Source: Branchiostoma floridae
Lineage: Eukaryota > Chordata > Leptocardii > Amphioxiformes > Branchiostomatidae
Assembly (NCBI RefSeq): GCF_000003815.2
Contig: NC_049982.1
Span: forward strand, 17,880,423-17,944,422
Reading direction: 5' to 3'
Length of the DNA: 64,000 nucleotides
The first letter of the stretch is position 1; each line of letters starts with the position of its first letter. Shown piece after piece: positions 28,801 through 46,086 of this stretch. A program made the position numbers and the translations under genes. The notes beneath the pieces are model-generated. The model was given only the letters and a program-made list of their open reading frames with translations. It did not search any database and was not told the origin of the DNA.

Positions 28801-30247
28801 AGTGTTTGATACAATCTTAGTAAATGGTATCGCTCAGTGGTATATATAACATATTGTAACACTATATCAAAGACTAATGTGTCAGCCCTTCTTGTTACGT
28901 TAATTAGGATATCAAGTCTTATTCTCTACACCTATTTTGTACTTTGTGTAACAGTCGTTGCCATACTTTGTACCATGTACAAATGTCGAGCAATAAAGTT
29001 CTATCTATATAGTAGCCAGGCCACAGAATCACAAGACCAACACTGTACTACTGTTGTGTAGGTCTGACTGGCAGTTGTGAGGAGGCCCAGCAGAGGCTGG
29101 TTGAACATGATGGCTTCTCTGTCCTGATGAGGGCCATGCAGAGTGATACCGAGAAACTCAAGGTCAAGGCAGCCTTCCTACTGAGGAATCTGTGCCTCAG
29201 CAACCCACAACACAAAGGTTAGCTGCTTGTTTATGTAGTCATTACATATAAACCTATAAAAGGATACATGTTAGCAATGCATGTCAATCAAATTTTGTCT
29301 ATCCATTCCTGAACTCCAAAATCTGACTTGTCCAATAACATAAAAAGTTTCATTTTTACCTTCATTCATTCCCCTTCACTAGGGAAATCATTTTTGAAAG
29401 GTTACAAACATATGATCTAATTACAGCGGTCACTGCACAGGTAAAAATCTAATCCTTTTCCAACAAATACTTTTCCTCATTTTTCAATAAGCTGCAAACT
29501 AACTGCTTGTCCCACAGATACCCTGTGTAACATGGGCATGGTGACTCAGCTGGCCTCCATGCTACAGACGGAGCACAACACCTTCCACGAACACCTGATG
29601 GGTGCACTTGTTGCCCTGGTGACAGGGAACAGACAGGCTGTGAAGGACTGCAGACAGCCACAGCTGCGGCTGAAGCAGGTGCTGACAGATAGGATAGAGC
29701 ACCTGAAGGGGAGAGAGGAATTTCAGGTAGGACTGTCAGTTTGTAGTTTCTGTTAGAGTACTCAGCACATGATGATGGAACACAATGTTTGATCAGTGAT
29801 AGCCTGGTGGCCATCCTAGTTAGTTTTCTGTGCACATGTGTCTCTTATACTTTTATTATCATTTTTGAGAAGCTAGTATGGGAACCAAAAAGATATGGCA
29901 CAAAGTCTAAATCTTGGATTCATTGTAAATTGAAATGTCTCCAGTGAATACATGTATCTATTTGATTTCAAACATATGACCCAATAATGCATGTGTCTTT
30001 TACTTTCTGAGGTTGACATGATAGCAAGGATTGTGGTAGTAGTCTGACATCTTTTCACTGCCAAAGGAGTACATTTGTTATGTTGATATTCATATGATGA
30101 TAAATAGATGGATGAACATGTACATATTTATGTCATTATGACCTGAGGTTTTCCCTCCATCCCCAGGAGGAGATGGAGTATTGCCAACAGCTCCTACACA
30201 TCTGCTTCAGTCAACATGATGACACCTTGGCAGCAGCTGACAGATGA
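22892..30247 (+). CDS. HSPBP1: Hsp70-binding protein 1
   Basis: Armadillo-repeat nucleotide-exchange factor of cytosolic Hsp70 (Fes1/HspBP1 family). Six exons: 22892-23044, 27905-28082, 28328-28549, 29062-29217, 29518-29726, 30167-30247. All joins keep frame and give 332 residues, a little shorter than human. The N-terminus is Gly/Asp-rich (MADGGDPGSGGSDD) and then carries NLEGVLRYAI. The armadillo core contains SGLRWRAGDVIATVTQNNP, VRVKALYAIS, HDGFSVLMRAMQSD, LKVKAAFLLRNL and TEHNTFHEHLMGALVALVT, which line up one for one with the vertebrate protein. Intron 1 (23045-27904) is about 4.9 kb and is mostly transposon (fold-back element plus hAT MITE). The protein is convergent with the kinesin gene; AATAAA at 30999-31004 is the probable poly(A) signal. 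Confidence 0.96.
23056..23107. repeat. CA/GA microsatellite
   Basis: ACACACACA followed by (GA)n with small interruptions, beginning a few bases inside HSPBP1 intron 1, directly after the GTGAGT donor. Confidence 0.7.
23401..23409. repeat. left 9-bp target-site duplication
   Basis: TCTGATGAA immediately left of the fold-back element; the identical copy is at 27364-27372. Neither side extends to a tenth matching base, so the duplication is exactly 9 bp. Confidence 0.8.
23410..27363. mobile_element. long-TIR fold-back element, Mutator-like
   Basis: The element opens GGGTTCGATGAAAGAGCTGG and closes with the exact reverse complement. It is bounded on both sides by the 9-bp direct repeat TCTGATGAA (23401-23409 and 27364-27372). 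The two arms, about 23410-24925 and 25840-27363, are inverted copies of roughly 1.5 kb. They are almost identical in their outer 1 kb and more diverged inward. A unique centre of about 0.9 kb lies between. A 9-bp target duplication with very long terminal inverted repeats is the hallmark of Mutator-like elements. No transposase frame is visible, so it is non-autonomous. It sits wholly in HSPBP1 intron 1. Confidence 0.85.
27364..27372. repeat. right 9-bp target-site duplication
   Basis: TCTGATGAA immediately right of the fold-back element, matching 23401-23409. Confidence 0.8.
27399..27819. mobile_element. hAT-type MITE with 8-bp TSD
   Basis: A 421-bp non-coding element begins TAGGGCTGGGTACCGGTAC and ends GTATCGGTACCCAGCCCTA, an inverted repeat. 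It is flanked by perfect 8-bp duplications GTCTATTG (27391-27398 and 27820-27827). An 8-bp duplication with TAGGG/CAGGG ends is diagnostic of the hAT superfamily. Near the left end a run of GGTCCAGGTTC / GGACCTGAACC forms a second, internal palindrome (about 27429-27488). It inserted 26 bp to the right of the fold-back element. Confidence 0.85.
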
Positions 30248-30998
30248 TGGAGATTGATTGACATTAGAACACTGATGTACACAATGACCACAGCATTTCT
30301 AAAATGGGGAGTATGCAGCCCCACCTCTTGTCAAAGGGACAGAAAAAATCCTCACATCCAAAATGTGAGCTATTTCACCAGAAAGTTGTTAGCTAGTGGG
30401 ATATGTTTATTTCTGTGGACTTAATTATGAACCATGTATTTGTACCTGCTTGGTGGTACATGTATGTGTTTTGGGAGATTGTTGAGTGATGTACATGTAG
30501 CTAGATGTGCAGAGGTTATGACAGGTCATAAAAGCCAGCTGCTGTCAGGCTGTTTTATGGACAAATGAGATGCACATTGTATTCAGGAGCTAACTAAGGG
30601 AAACAGCATGTGCTATAGAGCCAAATATTAGGGAAATACAGGACATTCAGTAATACTTAAGAAATCTTTTATCTTGTTTTCTTCACCATACTATTGTTAT
30701 TACTGACCAAAGGGGGGCATACACAAACATACCGGTACTAGCAAATATCTTCTGGAAGAATCCACAACAGTACCAACATTTTACTTAGTAAGACATAACT
30801 TTACATCACAAGGGCAGTGTGTGATGTGACACCATATTGTGATAAGATGATTCGTTGGAAACCTTTGTGTTTCAGTGTAAAGTACACATTGCTTTCTGAT
30901 ATTAGGTCTAGAAGCTACATGAGCTGAGAGAAGTAAGACAAAAGGTTGTTTCTCCAATGTCTTTGACATGGCTGTCACACTTAGGTGTATATCTGTAG

Positions 30999-31004
30999 AA
31001 TAAA
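30999..31004 (+). terminator. HSPBP1 polyadenylation signal
   Basis: AATAAA about 750 bp after the HSPBP1 stop, just before the convergent kinesin gene's own signal. Confidence 0.5.
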
Positions 31005-31159
31005 CTAAACTTGATACTCTCTAGGTAAAATATGATTTGCATTTTTATCATCCTTTGGAAGTGTGACGAACATAAAATAATAGACTGAGGTCAAATCTTA
31101 AATCCCATACTGTCTTAACATGAACAAAGAGTTAATGGAATCTGTATTGGGGTAAAAAC

Positions 31160-31165
31160 TTTATT
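31160..31165 (-). terminator. kinesin-gene polyadenylation signal
   Basis: TTTATT on the plus strand is AATAAA for the minus-strand kinesin mRNA, about 0.8 kb beyond its stop. The two convergent transcripts would then end only about 100-150 bp apart. Confidence 0.45.
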
Positions 31166-31964
31166 TCTAAAAGCTCCATGTTGCACACATGGAATCTGTA
31201 GCTTCAACAAAGCAACAGTGCTCATCCGTTTCATCATCTTAACAGCTGCCTTTGACTTCTAAACTAATGGTGAAAATAATATGTACATTTAGCTACTTCT
31301 TTGTACAATGACTAAAGATAGAATGATGCCAGCTTGCTAAAGTAAATATGTCTAACTTGACCTGTTACCAGGTTACACCTATGCCACTGGTGGCACAGCA
31401 AGGAACACAAGGTGAAGAACATGCAATCAGTATTCCTGATGTATTATCATATAAACAGGAGCTGTAACTGCATTCCACTGCTTTTAAAATGAAAATGTCC
31501 TGCTGATGACTTGATTTAATGAATCTATTTTAAGACAGGAATCCTTCAACAGCATTTAAAGATGAGTAGGTAAAGGTAAACGTCCAGTTCTAATAGGTAA
31601 GGTAAGTAAAAGTTCCCTGTCTGAGATTTCTGTATGAATAATCCACAATATTTACACTCTTGGAAACAAGATTTTGTAAGTCATCACTTGATTTTTGCAT
31701 AGTATAGTGAACATAAAAGCATCAAGACTACAAATTATCATGATATCCTTTTGAGACTGCTTAATGACAACATAGTTTCTGTATGACATGATTCCTAATA
31801 TGTAAATGTCTCCAAACTGGAAAATAAGAATTATATACAATTTTACAAAAGTTCTGACATGTTGCAAATTAACCTTATCCATGCAGAAGAAGCCTTCTGT
31901 CAACCAAACTTTATCAGCAAGGTGAAGAGTTCAGTCAGCACACTATGTCAAGGGTCTGGTGATG

Positions 31965-39823
<7,859 letters not shown>

Positions 39824-40708
39824 GGTTATTGTCGTTTGGTTCAAAGTTGTCCTTGATTTTTAAAAAGTTTGATTTTGAATTGAAGCAGACTTCTGGATTC
39901 TCTCAAGAAGGTGCTGTACATGAAAATAAAGACAAGATTATATTTCAATTTCAAATTTAGTTGGCAGGGATTTAAAGAACTGATGATTTACAGGGTATCT
40001 AAGTTTCATCATTCAGTAGTCATTGCAACAAAAAATTATCACAACATATACCTGGATACTAAAGCTAACATGATTACGTACATACTGGTTATAACACCCC
40101 TTGTAAAATGATTGCATGCAGTTTTGATTTCTACTCGATATCATAGCAAAGTTTTATTTTCAAGGTTGGCTTGAAAAAACCTTGAACCACCTAATACTCA
40201 AACTGAGTCAAAGGCTGTAGCCCTGTAGACTGTATGGGTTGACATTTTCAGCTGTTTCTTCTGTCCAGACGCAGAAACGTCCACTCATACAGAGTCGAGT
40301 CTCCAGGGTACATAATTTAGGACGTTTTAAATAAATCAAGGTTGCAGAAACGTCCACCCGTACAGAGTATCACTCCAGTGCAGAAAGGCCTCAGCAAATT
40401 GCTATTTTACTATAGCCCTTTCAACATAAGCTCCAGATCGCTTCCGGCTAGACACTCAAACTCAAACCAAGGATGCTCAAACGACGCTTTATATTTGGCC
40501 AACATGCATCAAAATACATACTTTACGGCGAAACCTCATATCAGAAACAGCTCACTTACCTTCGCACTTCTCATATGGTAGCATTATTTGATATTCTGTG
40601 CTAGAAATCTGAAGAAAAACGCCCAAATTGGGTCAAGTTAAAAGAGAGTCCATAAAAATCCTTGTCTCGAGCAAAATTAAAAAACGAGCGTTAAAATGCG
40701 GCCTCACC

Positions 40709-40743
40709 ATTGGTCAATTCAAACTTGCACGGCCTTTCATTGG
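40709..40743 (-). promoter_or_regulatory. two inverted CCAAT boxes, 30 bp apart
   Basis: ATTGGTCA occurs at 40709-40716 and again at 40739-40746, exactly 30 bp apart and in the same orientation. Tandem inverted CCAAT boxes about 30 bp apart are the NF-Y arrangement found in promoters of G2/M genes, which fits a mitotic kinesin transcribed leftward. Confidence 0.6.
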
Positions 40744-40765
40744 TCAGATGACAACGCTCAACAAT

Positions 40766-40776
40766 ACGCATGCGCA
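40766..40776. promoter_or_regulatory. NRF1 site
   Basis: ACGCATGCGCA matches the palindromic NRF1 consensus (GCGCATGCGC-like). NRF1 controls nuclear genes for mitochondrial functions, which fits METTL15 starting about 95 bp downstream. TTCCGG (ETS-type) motifs follow at 40791 and 40810. Confidence 0.55.
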
Positions 40777-40870
40777 GAATGAGATTGTAGTTCCGGGATG
40801 AAAGGTTATTTCCGGTTAATAAGAACTATAGGAGTTCGGAGGTCACGGTCGAGATTGTGATGACATATTG

Positions 40871-43378
40871 ATGATATTTCGGAAAATGTTAACCGTTGAG
40901 TTTAACGGACTTCGCCTTCTGAAGAGACTTTCAGCCGCAGTGTATAGAAAGCGGAACGTTGGTTCTGCTGCCGAACACATGGGGCAATCGAAAGTTTTGG
41001 CAGACGACGGTCACCACATGTGGGTTGGGGAGGGGGGCAGTGGGTCAGGTATGCCGCACACTCCTGTGATGGTCCGAGAGGTTTTGGACTGTCTGGACCC
41101 TCAGCCGGGACAGGTTAGTTAGCCTGTCACTATTGTGGTTCAGCCCTTTGTTGCAGTTGTCCATTATTTCACTTTTCGGAAATCTTGGTGTCACCCGAAT
41201 TTACCTGAACTACAGAGACTCCATGTCTCTGCAGTCAGGAGCTGGAAGGCTGGTACTGACACTCCTCCGACGATCTCGGCTTCTATGTATCCGCGTCGAT
41301 CTTATTCTTAAAACAGTTCACTGTGGTCTGGGTAACTACCTCAGACGGAAGTTCATTCCAGGCTTTTACGACTCTTTACAGCGAAGGATCTTCTCCGGAT
41401 TTCCAGCTTGGTATAGGGTATTGAGAGTCTCAGAATGAACTGAACTTGATTTCACTAGAGCCTAGAAACGGGGTCTTAACTGACTTAAGGTGCGAAAAAT
41501 TGCCGAACCCTGCAAAAATATAATGTGATCAAGAAATGAAATGTCAAGTCTATAATTTGATACTAACAATTTGAGGGCAAAAATTGTGAAAATACGTATT
41601 TTTTTAAGCTAATTCAGTTGACAAGTGAGTTTAGCATATCTCTTAACAGGTAACAGTAGATGGATGTGTATCTGATGTTTTTTTATATTGTCTATCTTAT
41701 ATGAGTATATTTATTTCCTACAAATGGTAGGTGTATGTTGATATGACGTTTGGTGCTGGAGGGCACACAAAGGCCATCCTCGCAGCACAACCAGACACCG
41801 TGGTGTATGCAATAGACAGGGACCCAGCTGCACACAACATGGCACAGAACATAGCCAAACAGTATGGGTAAGTACATGTATTATACATGTATAATTCCTA
41901 TGTTCTGAAATATGGTTCCAGCACTGTCTCCAGTACCTGACTCTCCGTCCCGGGAGGGGAATTGGCTTTTTCAAGTTGTTGGGACAGACAAAAATTTCAC
42001 CCCATCCTTTCCAAAATCTGAACTTCAGCACATTAAATTGATGACAATGTACAGATTTGTAAATGAAAACCAACAACATGGGCTCCCAAACGAAGAGTGG
42101 GACGGAAAAAAATTAAACCTGCCGAGACATCCCTGTATGGTTCCCTCTTTCATTCAAGGCTATGGTGTTGTGTCATTGATACAACTGAACTGTTGAACCA
42201 CAACTGATATGTTGAAGTAGTTTGGGTTGGTCAGCTTAGGATCAGGCCATGGCGATGAGTTCCCATCATAAAGACAGTCTTTTTCTCATCCCCACACAGC
42301 AAATCCATCCGCCCTGTGCTGGGGCGCTTCAGTGAGCTGCTGTACCTGCTGAGTTCCCAGAATGTGCAGGAGAACACAGTGGATGGCTTCCTGTTTGATG
42401 TGGGAGCCTCTTCCATGCAGTTTGACCAGGGCGGGCGAGGGTTCTCTCTGAGCCAGGACGGACCACTGGACATGCGTATGGATGGGGAGAGGTAAGGAGA
42501 CTTGTTTGGAGATGTATAGAATTGCTTTTTCATGCAGAAAAGTAAAGGTAGTTTTCTTTGTTTTTCAAGCCTTTTTGATTCATATGCTTGAAGGAATTAA
42601 TGCTCAGAAGTCCAAAATAGATGGTATAAATAGATGATGTTAATATAAAGATGGTATAAATAGATGATATAACCCATTTGTTCCATATTTAGGAAGTTAT
42701 TTATTGGTAGGAATCATGAGAACTATACAGTTACTCAATATAATCAAAAACTTTCTTGACAGATTTGGAAACAAGCAGCCCACAGCAGCAGATGTGGTGA
42801 ACTCTCTGGGTGAGGATGATCTGTATGGCATCATCAAGACATATGGTGAGGAGAAACATGCGCGGAAGATTTCCTCTGCTATTGTAGACGCTCGAAACAA
42901 GATACCAATCACAACAACTAAACAGCTTGCTGGGGTTGTGGCTTCCGCACTTGCACCTCCTGGTGTTTTCTTTGCTCATGACAAACTGAACAGGGCAGTT
43001 CACCCGGCCACAAAAACTTTCCAAGCCCTGAGAATCTTTGTGAATGATGAGCTGAATGAGCTGTATCAAGGATTGCAGGCTGCTAGGTACTTTTAAAACC
43101 TGGCGGGCGTGCCATTGTGATACATTCCATTCACTGGAAGATCGTGTAGCAAAACGATACTTCCAAGGTGTGAACATGAGGCAGCACGGCAGATAATATT
43201 CAACAGAGAAGCGAGAGGGGACCTTCTAAAAGAGGAGGGGCTTCCAGAGGTAGAAATGCATGACCCAAGGAAGGAGTGGACGATACTGACAGGTAAAGTG
43301 ATGAGACCACACTGGGCTGAAGTGATGGAGAACCCAAGAGCAAGATCAGCTAAGCTCCGAGCTGCCATAAAAAACTAA
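40871..43378 (+). CDS. METTL15: mitochondrial 12S rRNA m4C methyltransferase, frame-broken last exon
   Basis: RsmH/MraW-family methyltransferase, which N4-methylates a cytidine of the small mitochondrial rRNA. Exons: 40871-41113, 41731-41867, 42300-42491 and a last exon from 42763 to TAA at 43378. Exon 1 looks like a mitochondrial presequence (Arg/Lys/Ser-rich), then [20 protein letters not shown]. Exon 2 has the SAM-binding [17 protein letters not shown]. Exon 3 has [15 protein letters not shown] and [10 protein letters not shown]. The last exon reads well to LQAARYF and then hits TAA at 43094. The expected continuation ([23 protein letters not shown], then [14 protein letters not shown] and stop) is present but in three successive frames. 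Each step is one missing base: about 43091-43097, 43122-43125 and 43163-43190. The three losses restore the original frame. Either sequence error or decay of the C-terminus. Confidence 0.85.
41195..41415 (-). mobile_element. LINE ORF2 C-terminal fragment
   Basis: On the minus strand, between stops, the frame reads [14 protein letters not shown] followed by [11 protein letters not shown]. This is the usual end of a CR1-like non-LTR retrotransposon ORF2 (WN-x-LP-x-x-VV ... V-x-x-FK-x-x-LD). It lies inside METTL15 intron 1 in the antisense direction. Only the last roughly 40 codons are recognisable. Confidence 0.6.
42620..42671. repeat. short tandem duplication
   Basis: AGATGGTATAAATAGATGAT occurs twice in a row (about 42619 and 42651) in METTL15 intron 3. 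Confidence 0.6.
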
Positions 43379-44729
43379 GTTCTTTGTACAGTACAACTGG
43401 GTGAAATTACAGGACGCTTTTGTGAGGATGACCATGGATCTTCAGTGCACTTGTCACTTCAAGACACAGGTCATGCCCAATGTACAAGCTCAACAACAAT
43501 GACATTTGGAATTGCAGATACCGTATGTGTTAACTGTCAACACAAGGTTTAACTTTGGGTTCAACAGATTATGCCATCACAAGGATATGCCTCCTTCACC
43601 CTGGTTTGTTGAGTGTCATTTTGAAGAGCACGCAATCAGCTAACCAGTATTTTTCATCAATCATTGAAACATGTTTCAGAATTAGATCTTGAAACCTGTC
43701 AGAGGGATGTGATTAATGGGAAGATTTATATAGTGGAAAGAAGGCGCATCAGAAAAGTTTCACTACCTATACCCTACCCTCTGTATGATGGGATAACAAA
43801 ACAATTAAAAGCTGGTGACAATTTTGGTTTCAAGATCCCATATGAAAGGCATTATTGCTGCCTGCTCCTACAGCACACTAGATAAACATATCCAGCTTCC
43901 ATAAGAGTTGATACCTCAGCTACAATAATTGACTGAAAATACTGCAGGATTTTCTAAAGGAGAAAGCTACATTTCGGTAAGGTATGTCAGCAGAGTACAA
44001 AATGGTGTCCCATGAATTAACAGGAAAGAAATAATCAAAACAGGAAACACTGGTGTTTGTTGTTTATTTATACCTTCACTTTCATATTTCTTATTTGCAT
44101 GACTAACTTTGCTATCTCTTTGTAATACTGTAGAATGATGTGCTAGGATATAGATTAACGCATTTGTAAAATACTTCACTAAGGGTATTATAAGTAGCGA
44201 AGCTGCCATACACCATTTTCCTCTTCATTCTGTGCCTTCATAAAAACACCACAATAACACAGATATACAAAGTTCTGGTGCTGGCCTCACAGTGTGTGAG
44301 ACAAACATACATTGTATTCACAAATAACTTGATAATAACAAATGTACATAATGTTTTATTTGTACACAGAACAAAGTTTTCTTACATGTGGGAACCTGAG
44401 AATCATTTGCTTTCTTTATAGCCAGACATAAAATTTCACATTGTCACTGACAGTAAATGACTAAACACAAGAAATCAAAGATCTCATACCTTTGAAATGT
44501 CAACAGCTTTCATGACAATTATGTCACATCGATGTCCATTTCATACATTACAATTTACATGTGTATTTGCTTCTCTCTCCCCTCCTCCCATTCCTGACTT
44601 TTGGACACATTCCAACATTCACTTTCAGTCAGCCTGCCAAAGAAATCTGGACGCAGACCAGCTCAACCTTGTCACTTAGGCTATCTAAATGCCAAAAATA
44701 TGACAATACATCAAAATATTCTTAACTTA
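43379..44729. other. METTL15 3' flank
   Basis: Presumed 3' UTR and intergenic DNA between two convergent genes. An isolated 73-codon frame at 43664-43885 has no recognisable motif and no splice context, so I do not call it a gene. Confidence 0.35.
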
Positions 44730-45093
44730 GGCCACACCAATTTAATCTCTTGGTTCACGGATTCGCTCGCTCCTATTTTTTGGAGAAAAAAAATAAAAAT
44801 AAAAATTACCACTCAGCAAATTTTCACCATAAATGAAACCATTTGCCAGCTTTCTGGTGTAGCAAACATAAAAACTGACACTAGTTTTGTAACTTTCAAT
44901 GAACAGGTGCTGTTACTGTACAGTAATAGTCTTTTGTATTTTTTTCAAACTGAAAACTTTTTTATTCTTTATGTTTTGGATTAGCCCTTACCTTTACCCC
45001 AACCATTTTACAATTTTTATTTTTATTTGGCCCTCTCGCTCCATATTTTTTATGAAAAAAATCCGTGAACCAAGAAATTAAATTGGTGTGGCC
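44730..45093. mobile_element. TIR MITE, Harbinger-like
   Basis: A 364-bp element opens GGCCACACCAATTTAATCTC and closes with the near-perfect inverse, flanked by TTA on both sides (44727-44729 and 45094-45096). A 3-bp TTA duplication with GGCC ends fits the PIF/Harbinger group. The inverted arms extend inward past TTGGTTCACGGAT and then become AT-rich. A second matched pair (CTCGCTCCTATTTTTT / CTCGCTCCATATTTTTT) occurs in direct orientation. No coding capacity. Confidence 0.7.
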
Positions 45094-46086
45094 TTATTCT
45101 CCTGTAAAATGTGAAACAAAATCAGCCCCTGCAATTAAAAAGATAGCCAAAAGGGGGCCCAAACCTACACCACTTACTCTCTACACCAAGAGCTATCCAC
45201 CACTCAAAAGTCACAATCATAGCATGTCCAGAACTCCAGATATAAGAAGTTCCACCACAGTACCGTAACAAGCTGCTAGGGCCCCCCAATTCCCGTCATT
45301 TCCAGGTCTCATCAAGTACCTTCATACCAAATATCAATCCAGGCATTCTTGAGTTATGCTGGTCTCCTACACGCAATTACACATACATACACACAAACGC
45401 TACCTAAAACATAACCTTCTTACAAACAACAAGGTAAAATTACATCCATCGTCACGCAATGTCAACATGAGAAAGCACTTAAACAGTGAACACCTGCCTT
45501 AAGGTAGCATAACCAAGATCTTTGGTGCTAGAAATAGTGCCAGCACACTGTGATTAGTCCATACTGTGACAGAGCAGGCGAGGCTGAAGTCTGGTCTGCG
45601 TTAGCTTGACAATCCCACTATGCTGAACTCCCTATCTCTCAACTGCTACAGTATTGTAAACTATGTTAACAACTTTTATTAGTTATACTGGCAAAGTTCA
45701 TCTGTGTTGGTTGTTAACATTGTACAGAGCTAAAATTGTGTTTCAACACAATGGATGTTTGACTGGTCTATTGCCATTTTCTTCAGAATTCAAATAAGTA
45801 ACCCAATCTACAAACAGATTCAATGTGGGGAAAAGATAGTTGCTACCTGCTGAAATACACAATGTCCTTACCTGCTCAGTGAAATGTCAACTTAAGCTGT
45901 TGATAAAACAGCCTTTACATTTTATTGTCCATCAGTCTCTGTCAATTAATGATCTTTGAAGATAGTGAGTGAAATTAAAGTGCACAACAAATTGTCAGGT
46001 AGCCAGATATAACTTAGTAATACATTGCACAAAAGAAAAGGCATATGTACAGCATGGCTGGAACATTTAGATCCAGTTGTTGACCT
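45094..46086. other. intergenic, 3' side of ETNK1
   Basis: 45110-45420 carries a dispersed-repeat-like tail (AATATCAATCCAGGCATTCTTGAGTTATGCTGG then ACACATACATACACACA). TTTTATTG at about 45918 is a plausible minus-strand AATAAA for ETNK1. Confidence 0.35.

Larger units (their letters stand above)
39824..40870. promoter_or_regulatory. divergent promoter KIF18A-like / METTL15
   Basis: 1047 bp between two start codons that point away from each other. The promoter-like signals cluster at 40700-40820, close to METTL15. The kinesin therefore probably has a longer 5' UTR or a 5' intron. A duplicated 20-bp motif (AGAAACGTCCAC-C/T-C-x-TACAGAGT) occurs at about 40270 and 40347. Confidence 0.5.

Noticed and set aside
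42704-43096. A separate short gene starting at 42704
   Set aside because: The frame from 42763 is the METTL15 fourth exon; the sequence before it is intron with a CTTGACAG acceptor.
43664-43885. 73-codon plus-strand frame after METTL15
   Set aside because: No motif, no splice context and no composition signal; probably chance or a degraded repeat.
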